Assembly: GCF_010501095.1 (NCBI RefSeq)
Contig: NZ_QVMP01000016.1
Coordinates: 18,508 to 82,507 of the forward strand
DNA from: Dysgonomonas sp. 520
GTDB lineage: Bacteria > Bacteroidota > Bacteroidia > Bacteroidales > Dysgonomonadaceae
Direction of reading: 5' to 3'
DNA length: 64,000 nt
A program made the position numbers and the translations under genes. How positions within the stretch are numbered: position 1 is the stretch's first letter; each line of letters starts with the position of its first letter. Below the pieces are notes generated by a model that saw only the letters and a list, made by a program, of their open reading frames with translations, was not told where the DNA came from and searched no databases. Shown piece by piece: positions 1-7,129 of this stretch.

Positions 1-268
1 CCCACTTTTCAAATTTTTCCCAGTCTGTTGTGTCTTTACCTGTACAGAAACGCTCGTCAATACCATTGGTACGCATTGCGCGCCATTTGTAGTGGTCGCC
101 TCCCAACCATATTTCACTCAAATTGGTGAACTTGTGGTCTTCTGCAATCATCTTAGGATCGAGATGGCAGTGGTAGTCGATAATTGGCAATCCTTTAGAA
201 TGCTCGTGATAGAGTTTTTGAGCAGTTTCGGTTTGTAATACGAAATTGTCGTCAAGAAATTGTTTCAT
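1..268 (-). CDS. uxaC: Glucuronate isomerase UxaC (partial, N-terminal part)
   Basis: This is the first 89 codons of uronate isomerase, which converts D-glucuronate to D-fructuronate (and galacturonate to tagaturonate) in the cytoplasm. The start is the ATG read from 268. The visible protein has the amidohydrolase metal-binding HxH motif in the sequence [10 protein letters not shown] near residue 30, followed by the typical [11 protein letters not shown] segment. The gene leaves the window at its left edge, so the catalytic C-terminal part cannot be checked. It is last in the visible minus-strand order regulator - oxidoreductase - uxuA - uxaC. The 127-base gap before it holds a short repeat element. 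Confidence 0.93.
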   Translation of the reverse strand, partial: MKQFLDDNFVLQTETAQKLYHEHSKGLPIIDYHCHLDPKMIAEDHKFTNLSEIWLGGDHYKWRAMRTNGIDERFCTGKDTTDWEKFEKW

Positions 269-323
269 GCTTGTATTTTTTTTATATATATTAATATTGA
301 TATTAATTCCCCAAAAATATTTT

Positions 324-394
324 CAGTTAACAAGATACGACGTGCGAGATACAAGCATTTGCTCGTCAATTCGTCTACTTGTAACTCGTAACTG
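324..394. repeat. Short intergenic repeat with CAGTTA inverted ends
   Basis: A 71-base element lies in the uxuA-uxaC gap. It begins CAGTTAACAAGATACGA (324 onward) and ends ACTTGTAACTCGTAACTG (377-394), so CAGTTA is at both ends in inverted orientation. The right part is the reverse complement of the AGTTACR heptamer repeats found at 51456-51500 and 52977-53009. It overlaps the last codons of uxuA by under 10 bases at most (the stop is at 396). Function unknown. Confidence 0.45.
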
Positions 395-395
395 C

Positions 396-1568
396 TTATT
401 TATAAAGTGTCTTCGCAATACCCATTTCCAGACCTCTTAATTCGGCAAGACCACGCAGACGACCTATACAAGAATATCCCGGATTGGTTTTCTTCTTCAA
501 ATCGTCAATCATCTGATGCCCATGATCGGGGCGGAAAGGAATTGATATGTTTCTTCTTTGCTGTATTTCCAAAAACTCCTTCATTACGTTGTACATGTCA
601 ACATCTCCCTCAAGATGGTTGGCTTCGAAGAAGTTGCCTTCCGCATCACGTTGTGTTGAACGCAAGTGAACGAAATTTACTCTGTCACCAAAAGTTCTGA
701 TGATTTTTGGCAGGTCGTTGTCGGCGCGCACTCCGAATGAACCTGTACAGAAACAAAGTCCGTTCGACTCATTTGGCACGGCATCAATCAATTTCTGGAA
801 ATCGTCTCCTGTACTCAGAATGCGAGGCAAACCAAGTATAGCATAAGGAGGATCGTCAGGGTGAATAGCCAGTTTCACGCCAACTTCGTCGGCAACAGGC
901 GCTATTTCTTTCAAGAAGTCGATCAGGTTCTGGCGAAGCCTTTCTGCCGAAATGTCGTTATATCTATCAAGTTGTTTTTGGAATTCCTCCAAAGTAAAGC
1001 TTTCCTCTGCTCCGGGAAGTCCTGCAATCATATTGCGTACAAGCAAATCTTTGTCTGCCTGGCTCATACTTTCGTAACGGGCTTTTGCTTTTGCAATATC
1101 TTCTGCGCTGTATTCTTTTTCTGCTCCCGGGCGTTTAAGGATAAACAGTTCGAAAGCCATGAAAGCCGCACGTTCGAAGCGTAACGCTTTTGAACCGTCG
1201 GGCATAGTGTAGGCAAGGTCAGTGCGTGTCCAGTCGAGCACCGGCATGAAGTTGTAAGTAACAATCATTACCCCGCACTTAGCCAGGTTTCGGATACTTT
1301 CTTTATAATTTTCGATGTATTTTTTGTAGTCGCCTTCTTGAGTCTTGATATGCTCGTGAACGGGAATACTTTCCACTACCGACCAAGTCAAACCGGCATC
1401 TTCAATTTCTTTCTTGCGCTTTTCTATTTCTTCAACAGTCCACACTTCACCGTTTTTGATATGGTGCAGTGCTGTTACTATCCCTGTTGCTCCTGCCTGA
1501 GCTATATCTGCTAATATGATTGGATCATTTGGTCCGTACCAACGCCATGTTTGTTCACTTAAAACCAT
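396..1568 (-). CDS. uxuA: Mannonate dehydratase UxuA
   Basis: UxuA dehydrates D-mannonate to 2-keto-3-deoxygluconate, the last step before the Entner-Doudoroff-type kinase and aldolase. The 390-residue length matches the family. The TIM-barrel metal site is visible as H236 in AIHPDDPP, cysteines 272 and 274 in [10 protein letters not shown]301 in FVHLRS, and D348 in FRPDHGHQM. It lies 42 bases downstream of the SDR gene and upstream of uxaC on the same strand, which supports a glucuronate operon under the LacI-type regulator. No anomalies were seen. Confidence 0.97.
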   Translation of the reverse strand: MVLSEQTWRWYGPNDPIILADIAQAGATGIVTALHHIKNGEVWTVEEIEKRKKEIEDAGLTWSVVESIPVHEHIKTQEGDYKKYIENYKESIRNLAKCGVMIVTYNFMPVLDWTRTDLAYTMPDGSKALRFERAAFMAFELFILKRPGAEKEYSAEDIAKAKARYESMSQADKDLLVRNMIAGLPGAEESFTLEEFQKQLDRYNDISAERLRQNLIDFLKEIAPVADEVGVKLAIHPDDPPYAILGLPRILSTGDDFQKLIDAVPNESNGLCFCTGSFGVRADNDLPKIIRTFGDRVNFVHLRSTQRDAEGNFFEANHLEGDVDMYNVMKEFLEIQQRRNISIPFRPDHGHQMIDDLKKKTNPGYSCIGRLRGLAELRGLEMGIAKTLYK

Positions 1569-1610
1569 GATTGTTAATTTGAAAAATTAAAAATAAACTA
1601 ATGAGCTAAA

Positions 1611-2426
1611 TCAAATTGAAAATGCGTCAAAACCGCCATCAACAACAAGCAATGTGCCTGTAACGAATTTCGAAGCATCGCTGATGAGGTAATGAACCGA
1701 ACCCAAAAGCTCGTCTGCATCGCCAAATCGTCCGAACGGAGTATGAGCCAGAATCGTTTTAGAACGGTCTGTATACGAGCCATCGGGGTTGATTAACAAG
1801 TCACGGTTCTGATTTGTTACAAAAAATCCCGGAACAAGAGCGTTTACTCTGTAATCTCCTTCAAATTTTTGGCTCAATTCGCCAGCCAGATATTTTGTGA
1901 AACTGGCTACGGCAGCTTTAGCAGCACCATATCCGGCAACGCGTGTAAGCGGGCGAAGCGCCGATTCGGAAGCAAAATTGATGATGTTTCCTTTTCCGTT
2001 ATCAACCATTGCTTTTGCGAATACCATTGTCGGGATCACTGTTCCAAACAGGTTCAGGTCAACAACTTTTTTGAAGTCGTCGATATTCAAATCAAAAATA
2101 TTTTTATCGGGTGGAATTGTGGCTCCCGGCATATTTCCTCCTGCTGCATTGATAAGGACATCTATTTTATTGTATGCCTTAAGAATTGCGGTACGATTTT
2201 CTTCCAATACCTCTTTCTTCAAAACATCTGTCATCAAGAACATTGCGTCTCCGCCGTCAGCTTTGATTTTAGCAACCAACTCGTCTCCTTTTTCCTGAAT
2301 ACGGTCAAGGATAACTATTTTACAACCTTCTTTTGCCAGATATTGGGCGATGTCAGATCCTAGAACCCCACATCCTCCGGTAATCACGATTACCTTTCCT
2401 TCGATACTAAATAAATTGTTTTTCAT
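1611..2426 (-). CDS. uxuB: D-mannonate oxidoreductase (fructuronate reductase), SDR family
   Basis: This is a classical short-chain dehydrogenase of 271 residues. The nucleotide-binding motif TGGCGVLG is at 16-23, NAAG is near 93, and the catalytic triad is S153, Y166 and K170 (YGAAK). It resembles the Bacillus YjmF type of fructuronate reductase rather than the long-chain UxuB of enterobacteria. Placement between the regulator and uxuA fits reduction of D-fructuronate to D-mannonate with NADH. It starts only 8 bases after the regulator stop, so the two are surely cotranscribed. The exact substrate is inferred from context. Confidence 0.85.
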   Translation of the reverse strand: MKNNLFSIEGKVIVITGGCGVLGSDIAQYLAKEGCKIVILDRIQEKGDELVAKIKADGGDAMFLMTDVLKKEVLEENRTAILKAYNKIDVLINAAGGNMPGATIPPDKNIFDLNIDDFKKVVDLNLFGTVIPTMVFAKAMVDNGKGNIINFASESALRPLTRVAGYGAAKAAVASFTKYLAGELSQKFEGDYRVNALVPGFFVTNQNRDLLINPDGSYTDRSKTILAHTPFGRFGDADELLGSVHYLISDASKFVTGTLLVVDGGFDAFSI

Positions 2427-2434
2427 TGTTGTTT

Positions 2435-3511
2435 TTATAATTTGTAATTGTTGTAGTAATCAACGTTTTCTTTCAACAGGATATCTATCGGCATATAGTT
2501 TTCCTTGTTGGGTGTTTGCTTAAACAGGAAATAATTTCCCAAGGCTTTCACAGCGTCATACCCTTGCAAATCGGGGCGTTGCGAAAGCAGGAACATAATC
2601 TGTCCGTTTTTTAAGGCATCCACATTGCCCTCGATGGCATCGTGACCAATAAGCATGATGTTTGTTTTCAGCTTATTGTTAATCTTATTCAACAGGTTTA
2701 TGAGTTCGTAAATACGTGAGTTGAAAACGATTCCGCCTATCAGGTTCTGATTTTTTTCGAGTAAAGCGGTCAATTGATTGAGGCTCTGCGTATGATCGTC
2801 AGGATCAATTTCTATGTGATGGATTGTTCCCTTATATTTTATAGTGTTGAGATAATCCATGAAACCCATTTCACGGGTTTTCATCTGAACGGAAACCTCT
2901 GTGTGTTTGAATTTTACGTGAGTGAAAAATATGTCGGAATCTTGTCCTATTGCCCCTGTCAACAGTTTTGCGGCTATTGTTCCGCTCACAAAAGAGTTTC
3001 CTCCGAAGTATGCCAGATGATTTTGACCCGGAATGTCGGAATCTATGTATATGTATGGAATCTCCATTTCATCCAGCTGTTTGGATAGTGTTATGACCGG
3101 ACCTTCGAAAAGGGTGGCGATAACTACACCGTCAAACTTGCTGTTGAGCAGTGCTTTGGCTGATTCCTGAAAAGAATTTCTGTCATATTGGTCGAAATGG
3201 AAATATTCGACATTGATATTAAATTTACGCATCTCGGCAGATGCTCTGTTTATTCCTTCACAAGCCAGTTCCCAGTAACTTCCTTTTGTATAGAATGGAA
3301 CAATTGCAGCGAAAGTATAAGTCCGCTTCGAAGCCAAAAAGCGGGCAACCATGTTGGGTTCGTAGTTTATTTCTTTAAGAACTTTTTCTACTCGTTCCCT
3401 TTTTTCTTCCGAAACGTGCCCTCTGTTATGCAAAACACGGTCGACCGTACCTATGGAAACTTCGGCCATCCGTGCTATATCAACGATGCGTATATTTGAT
3501 TTTGACTTCAT
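2435..3511 (-). CDS. LacI family transcriptional regulator of the uronate operon
   Basis: A 358-residue LacI/GalR protein. The N-terminal helix-turn-helix and hinge helix lie within about residues 5-60 (VDIARMAEVSIGTVDRVLHN, then YEPNMVARFLASKR), followed by a periplasmic-binding-protein-like sensor domain. It is the first gene of the minus-strand cluster that continues into the SDR gene, uxuA and uxaC, so it probably senses a uronate pathway sugar and controls its own operon. Two perfect TGTGTGCGCACACA palindromes lie 50 and 127 bases upstream of its start, either side of a TATATTTG -7 box. This is a strong sign of autoregulation. Confidence 0.92.
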   Translation of the reverse strand: MKSKSNIRIVDIARMAEVSIGTVDRVLHNRGHVSEEKRERVEKVLKEINYEPNMVARFLASKRTYTFAAIVPFYTKGSYWELACEGINRASAEMRKFNINVEYFHFDQYDRNSFQESAKALLNSKFDGVVIATLFEGPVITLSKQLDEMEIPYIYIDSDIPGQNHLAYFGGNSFVSGTIAAKLLTGAIGQDSDIFFTHVKFKHTEVSVQMKTREMGFMDYLNTIKYKGTIHHIEIDPDDHTQSLNQLTALLEKNQNLIGGIVFNSRIYELINLLNKINNKLKTNIMLIGHDAIEGNVDALKNGQIMFLLSQRPDLQGYDAVKALGNYFLFKQTPNKENYMPIDILLKENVDYYNNYKL

Positions 3512-3560
3512 CCTTAAGCGTTATTTCTTAAAAGTGGACACAAACTATAACCGATTAAAG

Positions 3561-3574
3561 TGTGTGCGCACACA
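3561..3574. promoter_or_regulatory. LacI-type operator palindrome O1
   Basis: A perfect 14-base palindrome TGTGTGCGCACACA lies between the predicted transcription start and the regulator start codon. It is the same motif as the four other sites at 3638, 4213, 4286 and 4365. The central CG and strict symmetry are typical of LacI-family operators. Confidence 0.75.
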
Positions 3575-3605
3575 AAAAAAATTGAAAATCATTTATGAAT
3601 GGTTA

Positions 3606-3613
3606 CAAATATA
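3606..3613 (-). promoter_or_regulatory. Predicted -7 box of the uronate operon promoter
   Basis: The minus strand reads TATATTTG here, matching the Bacteroidota -7 consensus TAnnTTTG. No clear -33 TTTG is found 19 to 21 bases upstream. The box sits between two identical operators (3561-3574 and 3638-3651), an arrangement suited to repression by looping or road-block. Confidence 0.5.
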
Positions 3614-3637
3614 CAATTATTTTGTTTTAAATGGATG

Positions 3638-3651
3638 TGTGTGCGCACACA
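3638..3651. promoter_or_regulatory. LacI-type operator palindrome O2
   Basis: A second perfect TGTGTGCGCACACA palindrome, centred 77 bases from the first (about seven helical turns, allowing both sites on the same face). It lies upstream of the predicted -7 box. Confidence 0.75.
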
Positions 3652-3766
3652 AAAAATATGTTAAATATGTTATGTTGTTGATATTTAATTGAATATGTGG
3701 GTGTGTCTTGTGGTGATATGTTATCAAACATAGAATGTCACTTTTCTTGGGTTGAGAAAGTGAATA

Positions 3767-4069
3767 TCACCCTAGAGGATTAAACAAGTAATTCACTATC
3801 ATGGCTGCAATTATTAGAAGTGAGTTGGCATTGCCTCTTGTTGTTTTTTTCTTGTAATAGAGATAAATGGCTTCCCCAATCAGGAAAAAGAAAATAAAGT
3901 AAGCTACGGCTATTGCAAAAATAATACATCCTAAGCCAACATCACCTTTGGGTTTGTCTGGCGTTGATTGTGGAACAGAGTAAAGCGATACGATTAGTGT
4001 GGCTATGGGAACACCTATTAAAATTGCTAACCGGACAAGCAATTGTTTTATATCTACGTACTTTTGCAT
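3767..4069 (-). CDS. Small membrane protein, unknown function
   Basis: A 100-residue protein with three predicted membrane segments: about residues 9-28 (LLVRLAILIGVPIATLIVSL), about 45-70 (GCIIFAIAVAYFIFFFLIGE and onward), and about 83-98 near the C-terminus. A KKKTTR basic stretch lies between the last two. I do not recognise the family. It is preceded by the unusual gene-free gap 4070-4506 with operators and a terminator, and followed by the regulator promoter region, so it appears to be a single-gene unit. The coding call rests on the hydrophobic pattern and a plausible start. Confidence 0.6.
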   Translation of the reverse strand: MQKYVDIKQLLVRLAILIGVPIATLIVSLYSVPQSTPDKPKGDVGLGCIIFAIAVAYFIFFFLIGEAIYLYYKKKTTRGNANSLLIIAAMIVNYLFNPLG

Positions 4070-4131
4070 TGTGATTTTTTTGTCACAAAAATAGGATATG
4101 TTTTCCGTTTTGTTCTACTTTTAGCAAATGA

Positions 4132-4167
4132 AAAAACCGCCAAGGAATGTATCCTCAACGGCTTCAT
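4132..4167 (-). terminator. Hairpin terminator in the gap (minus strand)
   Basis: On the minus strand CCGTTGAGGA, loop TACAT, then TCCTTGGCGG forms ten pairs when G-U pairs are allowed, and TTTTTT follows. The plus strand also has a T-tract on its far side, but the stem is weaker there because the G-U pairs become A-C mismatches. Confidence 0.6.
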
Positions 4168-4212
4168 GTTTTTTTTCTGATTCCTGTTCTGTTAATCTCA
4201 GTCGGATAATAA

Positions 4213-4226
4213 TGCGTGCGTACACA
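4213..4226. promoter_or_regulatory. Degenerate LacI-type operator
   Basis: TGCGTGCGTACACA, an imperfect copy of the TGTGTGCGCACACA palindrome seen at the uronate regulator. It lies downstream of the orphan promoter and before the terminator. Confidence 0.5.
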
Positions 4227-4285
4227 ATCTTTTTTCAAATAAACTAACTAATCTATCACTACAAATATACTCTGAATGGGATTTG

Positions 4286-4299
4286 TGTGTACGCACACA
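4286..4299. promoter_or_regulatory. LacI-type operator
   Basis: TGTGTACGCACACA, one base from the perfect site on one arm. It lies about 35-45 bases downstream of the orphan -7 box at 4332-4339, the same relative place as O1 at the uronate promoter. Confidence 0.65.
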
Positions 4300-4331
4300 T
4301 GTCATGAGTAGCCACTAAACTATTGGTTCTG

Positions 4332-4362
4332 CAAATATACAAGCATTTTTTTTATCTGCAAA
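4332..4362 (-). promoter_or_regulatory. Orphan Bacteroidota-type promoter
   Basis: On the minus strand TTTG (4362-4359), 19 bases, then TATATTTG (4339-4332), a consensus primary sigma promoter. An operator (4365-4378) abuts its upstream end and another lies downstream. A second TATATTTG (4269-4262) lacks a matching -33. The expected transcript meets a terminator at 4132-4167 before the next gene. Confidence 0.65.
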
Positions 4363-4364
4363 TA

Positions 4365-4378
4365 TGTGTGCGTACACA
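4365..4378. promoter_or_regulatory. LacI-type operator
   Basis: TGTGTGCGTACACA within a longer symmetric context AATATGTG...CACATATT. It directly abuts the -33 element of the orphan promoter. Confidence 0.65.
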
Positions 4379-4506
4379 TATTCTTTTGTGTTTGATTATA
4401 ATGTTGAAAATCAGGGATTTGTTATATTTGTGTTTTTGTTAAATATGTTTTCTAACATAAAAATAGCCTTGTTTTGTGTTCTTTGGTTGGCAAAATATTG
4501 ATAATT

Positions 4507-5586
4507 TTACCCCTCCTCTTTATAATTTGATTGATAATTGACAGGTCGATATGACAAAAAGCTATCGTTTTGGTTGGACGAAAAACTGTTGTTGTATCCT
4601 AATGTATTGTCTTCTAGTGTTTTGATCTGTTCTGCCGTGAAATATACTATTGTTTCTCCTTTCATGCGTGCATCGCTGATGATGGATAATATATCGGACG
4701 GAATGAATGTACCTTTGGTTTTGTCTTCTATTTCCGCAATAGATAGGCCAACTTTTCCTTTAGTTGTGTTGCTCGTATTCTTCTCTTCAACAGCGGGTTG
4801 GGGGATTATGGGGTCTTCCCGTTTTATATAATCCTGAATCTCTGGTTTTGCAGAATTTACAGGCTTGGATAGTTCCGGCTCGGATTTTTTTCTGCGTTCA
4901 ATGTTAGCTATAACTTCCGATAGGTTTATGCTTCTCGGGTTTTCCGGTTGGCTTGCTTCGGGTTTTGGAGTTGTTGTGTTTTCTACGGGTTTTGCTTGAT
5001 TGGCCGATTGTGGTTTTTGCGAAGTGCTCTTCTGTAATACCTTGTTTATTTGCTCTTTAATGATCCCTGTGATTTGACGGCATTGAGCCAATTCTTCTTC
5101 ATATATAGTTTTTAGCATCAATTGGTTTTTGATGGGTGTCTGGGCTCTGTTGATTAGTTTGTTAGCATTGAAAAATTCTATTTGAACAAAGGGACTGCTG
5201 TGTTGTTTTCTCTTGATATTTAAATAAATACATGTGTCTATGTTTATAATATTCATGTTTTCTTCAGGTTTTTTTCTGACTGCAATCTCAAGCGATTCTA
5301 TATCTTGAGGCTGCAATATTGTCACAGCCAAATCGCAGTTGACGAATGCCATTTTTCCGGAAGATGATTCTATGCCGAAAGCATAAAATGCTTGTTTACT
5401 TTCTATTATCCTGTTGGCCTTGAATCCGGAAATATTTTTTAATATATCAAGAAGAGCTTGTTTCGACGGCATTTCCATCCACTTTTCACCATCGCTGTTT
5501 GGTCTTTGAACTTGTTTGTTTGGGTTTTTTAAGTTGCTGAAATATAAGATACTTCCAATAATTAGTATGACAATCCAAAATTCCAT
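4507..5586 (-). CDS. Membrane-anchored protein of unknown function
   Basis: A 359-residue protein with one N-terminal membrane segment (about residues 3-18, FWIVILIIGSILYF), a charged globular part to about residue 180, then a low-complexity linker rich in Q, P, E and K (about 185-275) and a short C-terminal domain. No family was recognised. The layout suggests a bitopic inner-membrane protein with a soluble domain on a flexible tether. A minus-strand TATATTTG box at 5624-5617 with CAAT-type -33 (5647-5644, 19-base spacing) gives it its own promoter. The downstream gap holds the orphan operators. Confidence 0.7.
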   Translation of the reverse strand: MEFWIVILIIGSILYFSNLKNPNKQVQRPNSDGEKWMEMPSKQALLDILKNISGFKANRIIESKQAFYAFGIESSSGKMAFVNCDLAVTILQPQDIESLEIAVRKKPEENMNIINIDTCIYLNIKRKQHSSPFVQIEFFNANKLINRAQTPIKNQLMLKTIYEEELAQCRQITGIIKEQINKVLQKSTSQKPQSANQAKPVENTTTPKPEASQPENPRSINLSEVIANIERRKKSEPELSKPVNSAKPEIQDYIKREDPIIPQPAVEEKNTSNTTKGKVGLSIAEIEDKTKGTFIPSDILSIISDARMKGETIVYFTAEQIKTLEDNTLGYNNSFSSNQNDSFLSYRPVNYQSNYKEEG

Positions 5587-5616
5587 ATAGCATTAATTGT
5601 TAAGTGTTCTTGTTTA

Positions 5617-5647
5617 CAAATATACAGAATTCGGGCGATGACGACAA
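5617..5647 (-). promoter_or_regulatory. Promoter of the 359-residue membrane-anchored protein
   Basis: The minus strand reads ATTG (one mismatch to TTTG), 19 bases, TATATTTG. The -7 box ends about 30 bases upstream of the start codon. Confidence 0.55.
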
Positions 5648-5785
5648 TCTTAAATTAAATGAATAATGGGTAATTCTTTACAGAGCTACCCATTTATAAA
5701 TGAAAAAAAAGATTTATGTAGTCGCATATCAGCTTTTTTGTGATATGGCACGTTTATTATGCTTTTATAATGAAGTTGTATTTGT

Positions 5786-6562
5786 TTATCTATTCTCAAC
5801 AAGTTCAAAGAAGCCACTAATCTCTTGTTGGTCTATTGCCTGGCGAACATTATACCGTTTTACCTGATCCATATAACCTTTTTTTGTGACCTTTATTTCT
5901 ATTGTGACATCTCGTGAATTTTCATAAGTTAATCCTAAAATATTAAATGAACGAGTTTCTTCATAAGGTGTGTTAGTCAAATAAGTTTCATTTGTGTTTT
6001 TTACATGATCGGGAATACTAGAAATAACTCGCCAAAAGATACGACCTCCACGAGGATCAGAGTCGAAATTCCAACGAATAATAGTCCGTTCTAAAGCTGT
6101 GCCGCCAGGATTGTCTCGTGTAACCATATTCTTAGCCTCTCCGGCACGAATTGTAGGGTCTTCGATAGGTACTTTTTTTGCATTACCTTGTGTGAAGTCG
6201 TAGAAAATATTTGAATCCGAGTACTTATACCATGCACCTGTACCTAAATCTACAAGCGCACCGGGAATAGCACCAAAGGCAATATTTGCTATTACAGTGG
6301 GGTTGAAAGAACCTTCTTTTTTTACTTGACCATCTTCATATCCGTTTTTTTGGAGTGAAACGGTTACTGATTTCTTACGAGGGATTTTCACTTCGGCAGG
6401 AGTAATTATTTGCATGTCTTTTCCATCTACAAATACTCTTGCACCAGGAGGATTTGTTGATACGTGCATTTTTTGTTTTGTTCCTGATAATATTGATGCG
6501 CAAGAAGTTAATAAAGTTGTGGTTATAATAATGAAGGCAAAAAGATTTATTGTATTTCTCAT
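5786..6562 (-). CDS. PEGA-domain lipoprotein
   Basis: A 258-residue lipoprotein. The signal peptide ends in the lipobox LTSC (cysteine at 21), so it is anchored to a membrane, probably the outer one. Residues about 32-78 (VSTNPPGARVFVDGKD, then PAEVKIPRKKSVTVSLQKNG) are a PEGA domain, a small beta domain common in surface proteins. A glycine-rich hydrophobic stretch near 88-106 (FGAIPGALVDLGTG) is usual in this lipoprotein type. The C-terminal half is unassigned. It is a lone gene. Biological role unknown. Confidence 0.8.
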   Translation of the reverse strand: MRNTINLFAFIIITTTLLTSCASILSGTKQKMHVSTNPPGARVFVDGKDMQIITPAEVKIPRKKSVTVSLQKNGYEDGQVKKEGSFNPTVIANIAFGAIPGALVDLGTGAWYKYSDSNIFYDFTQGNAKKVPIEDPTIRAGEAKNMVTRDNPGGTALERTIIRWNFDSDPRGGRIFWRVISSIPDHVKNTNETYLTNTPYEETRSFNILGLTYENSRDVTIEIKVTKKGYMDQVKRYNVRQAIDQQEISGFFELVENR

Positions 6563-6821
6563 ATTTTACTTAATGTTACATTTTCTACTCTTATCGTTTT
6601 TCGATACCACGCCCTGCTCTTTTACAAGGTTCACAAGGTTTATTCCTTTTTCTCGTATTCTTTACAAATACAGTTGTTCATACTGATAGTCATAGGTTCA
6701 TCATAGTCTAAAAAGTTTTGATTGTTTGTGCTTACTCTGTTGTTTGATAGGATTTTCAGCTGTCTCCTTTATTAATATGCATATTCACAATGGAACACAA
6801 AAATAAGAATTATTTTATTCT

Positions 6822-6877
6822 AATGACATATTTGTCAGTGAAAAGTTTCCAGATAAATGACATTTTTGTAAGTGAAA
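6822..6877. promoter_or_regulatory. Paired operator-like direct repeats before the XRE gene
   Basis: AATGACATATTTGTCAGTGA (from 6822) is repeated with two changes as AATGACATTTTTGTAAGTGA (from 6856), 34 bases apart. Each repeat runs 22 bases, and the first contains the palindrome TGACA-TATT-TGTCA. They sit directly in front of the ATG at 6877, so they are likely autoregulatory operators. This argues against translation starting further upstream. Confidence 0.6.
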
Positions 6878-7098
6878 TGAGAAAACAAAGGTGTAATCAG
6901 GAATTACTTACTAAAATTGCTAGGAAAATAAAGCAATTAAGAGAAGAAAAAGGTATCTCGCAAGACACCTTTTATATTGACACTGACATACACATTGCTC
7001 GTATCGAATTGGGTAAGGTCAATATTACGGTGAGTACATTGAAGGATATATGTGATTATTTTTCTATAAACTTGTCCGATTTCTTTAAGGATATTTGA
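6877..7098 (+). CDS. XRE family helix-turn-helix regulator
   Basis: A 73-residue protein that is essentially one Cro/C1-type helix-turn-helix domain: KIKQLREEKGISQDTF forms the first helices, DIHIARIELGKVNI the recognition region, and TVSTLKDICDYFSINLSDFF the C-terminal helices. An in-frame ATG at 6790 would add 29 residues, but that stretch holds the two operator-like repeats, so I choose the ATG at 6877. It is 31 bases upstream of the Hint-domain gene on the same strand and may be cotranscribed with it. Confidence 0.82.
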   Translation: MRKQRCNQELLTKIARKIKQLREEKGISQDTFYIDTDIHIARIELGKVNITVSTLKDICDYFSINLSDFFKDI

Positions 7099-7129
7099 TA
7101 TTTCTTCCAAACTTTATGCAAACACAGCA

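Larger units (their letters stand above)
4070..4506. other. 437-base gene-free gap with three operators, a promoter and a terminator
   Basis: No convincing coding sequence was found on either strand. The gap holds three TGTGTRCGYACACA-type sites (4213, 4286, 4365), a near-perfect minus-strand Bacteroidota promoter (4332-4362), and a hairpin with T-tract (4135-4167). Together these would make a transcript of about 190 bases not assigned to any gene. Confidence 0.6.

Noticed and set aside
4054..4167. A 37-codon frame starting ATGAAGCCG in the gap
   Set aside because: The start codon lies inside the terminator hairpin and the translation shows no protein-like pattern.
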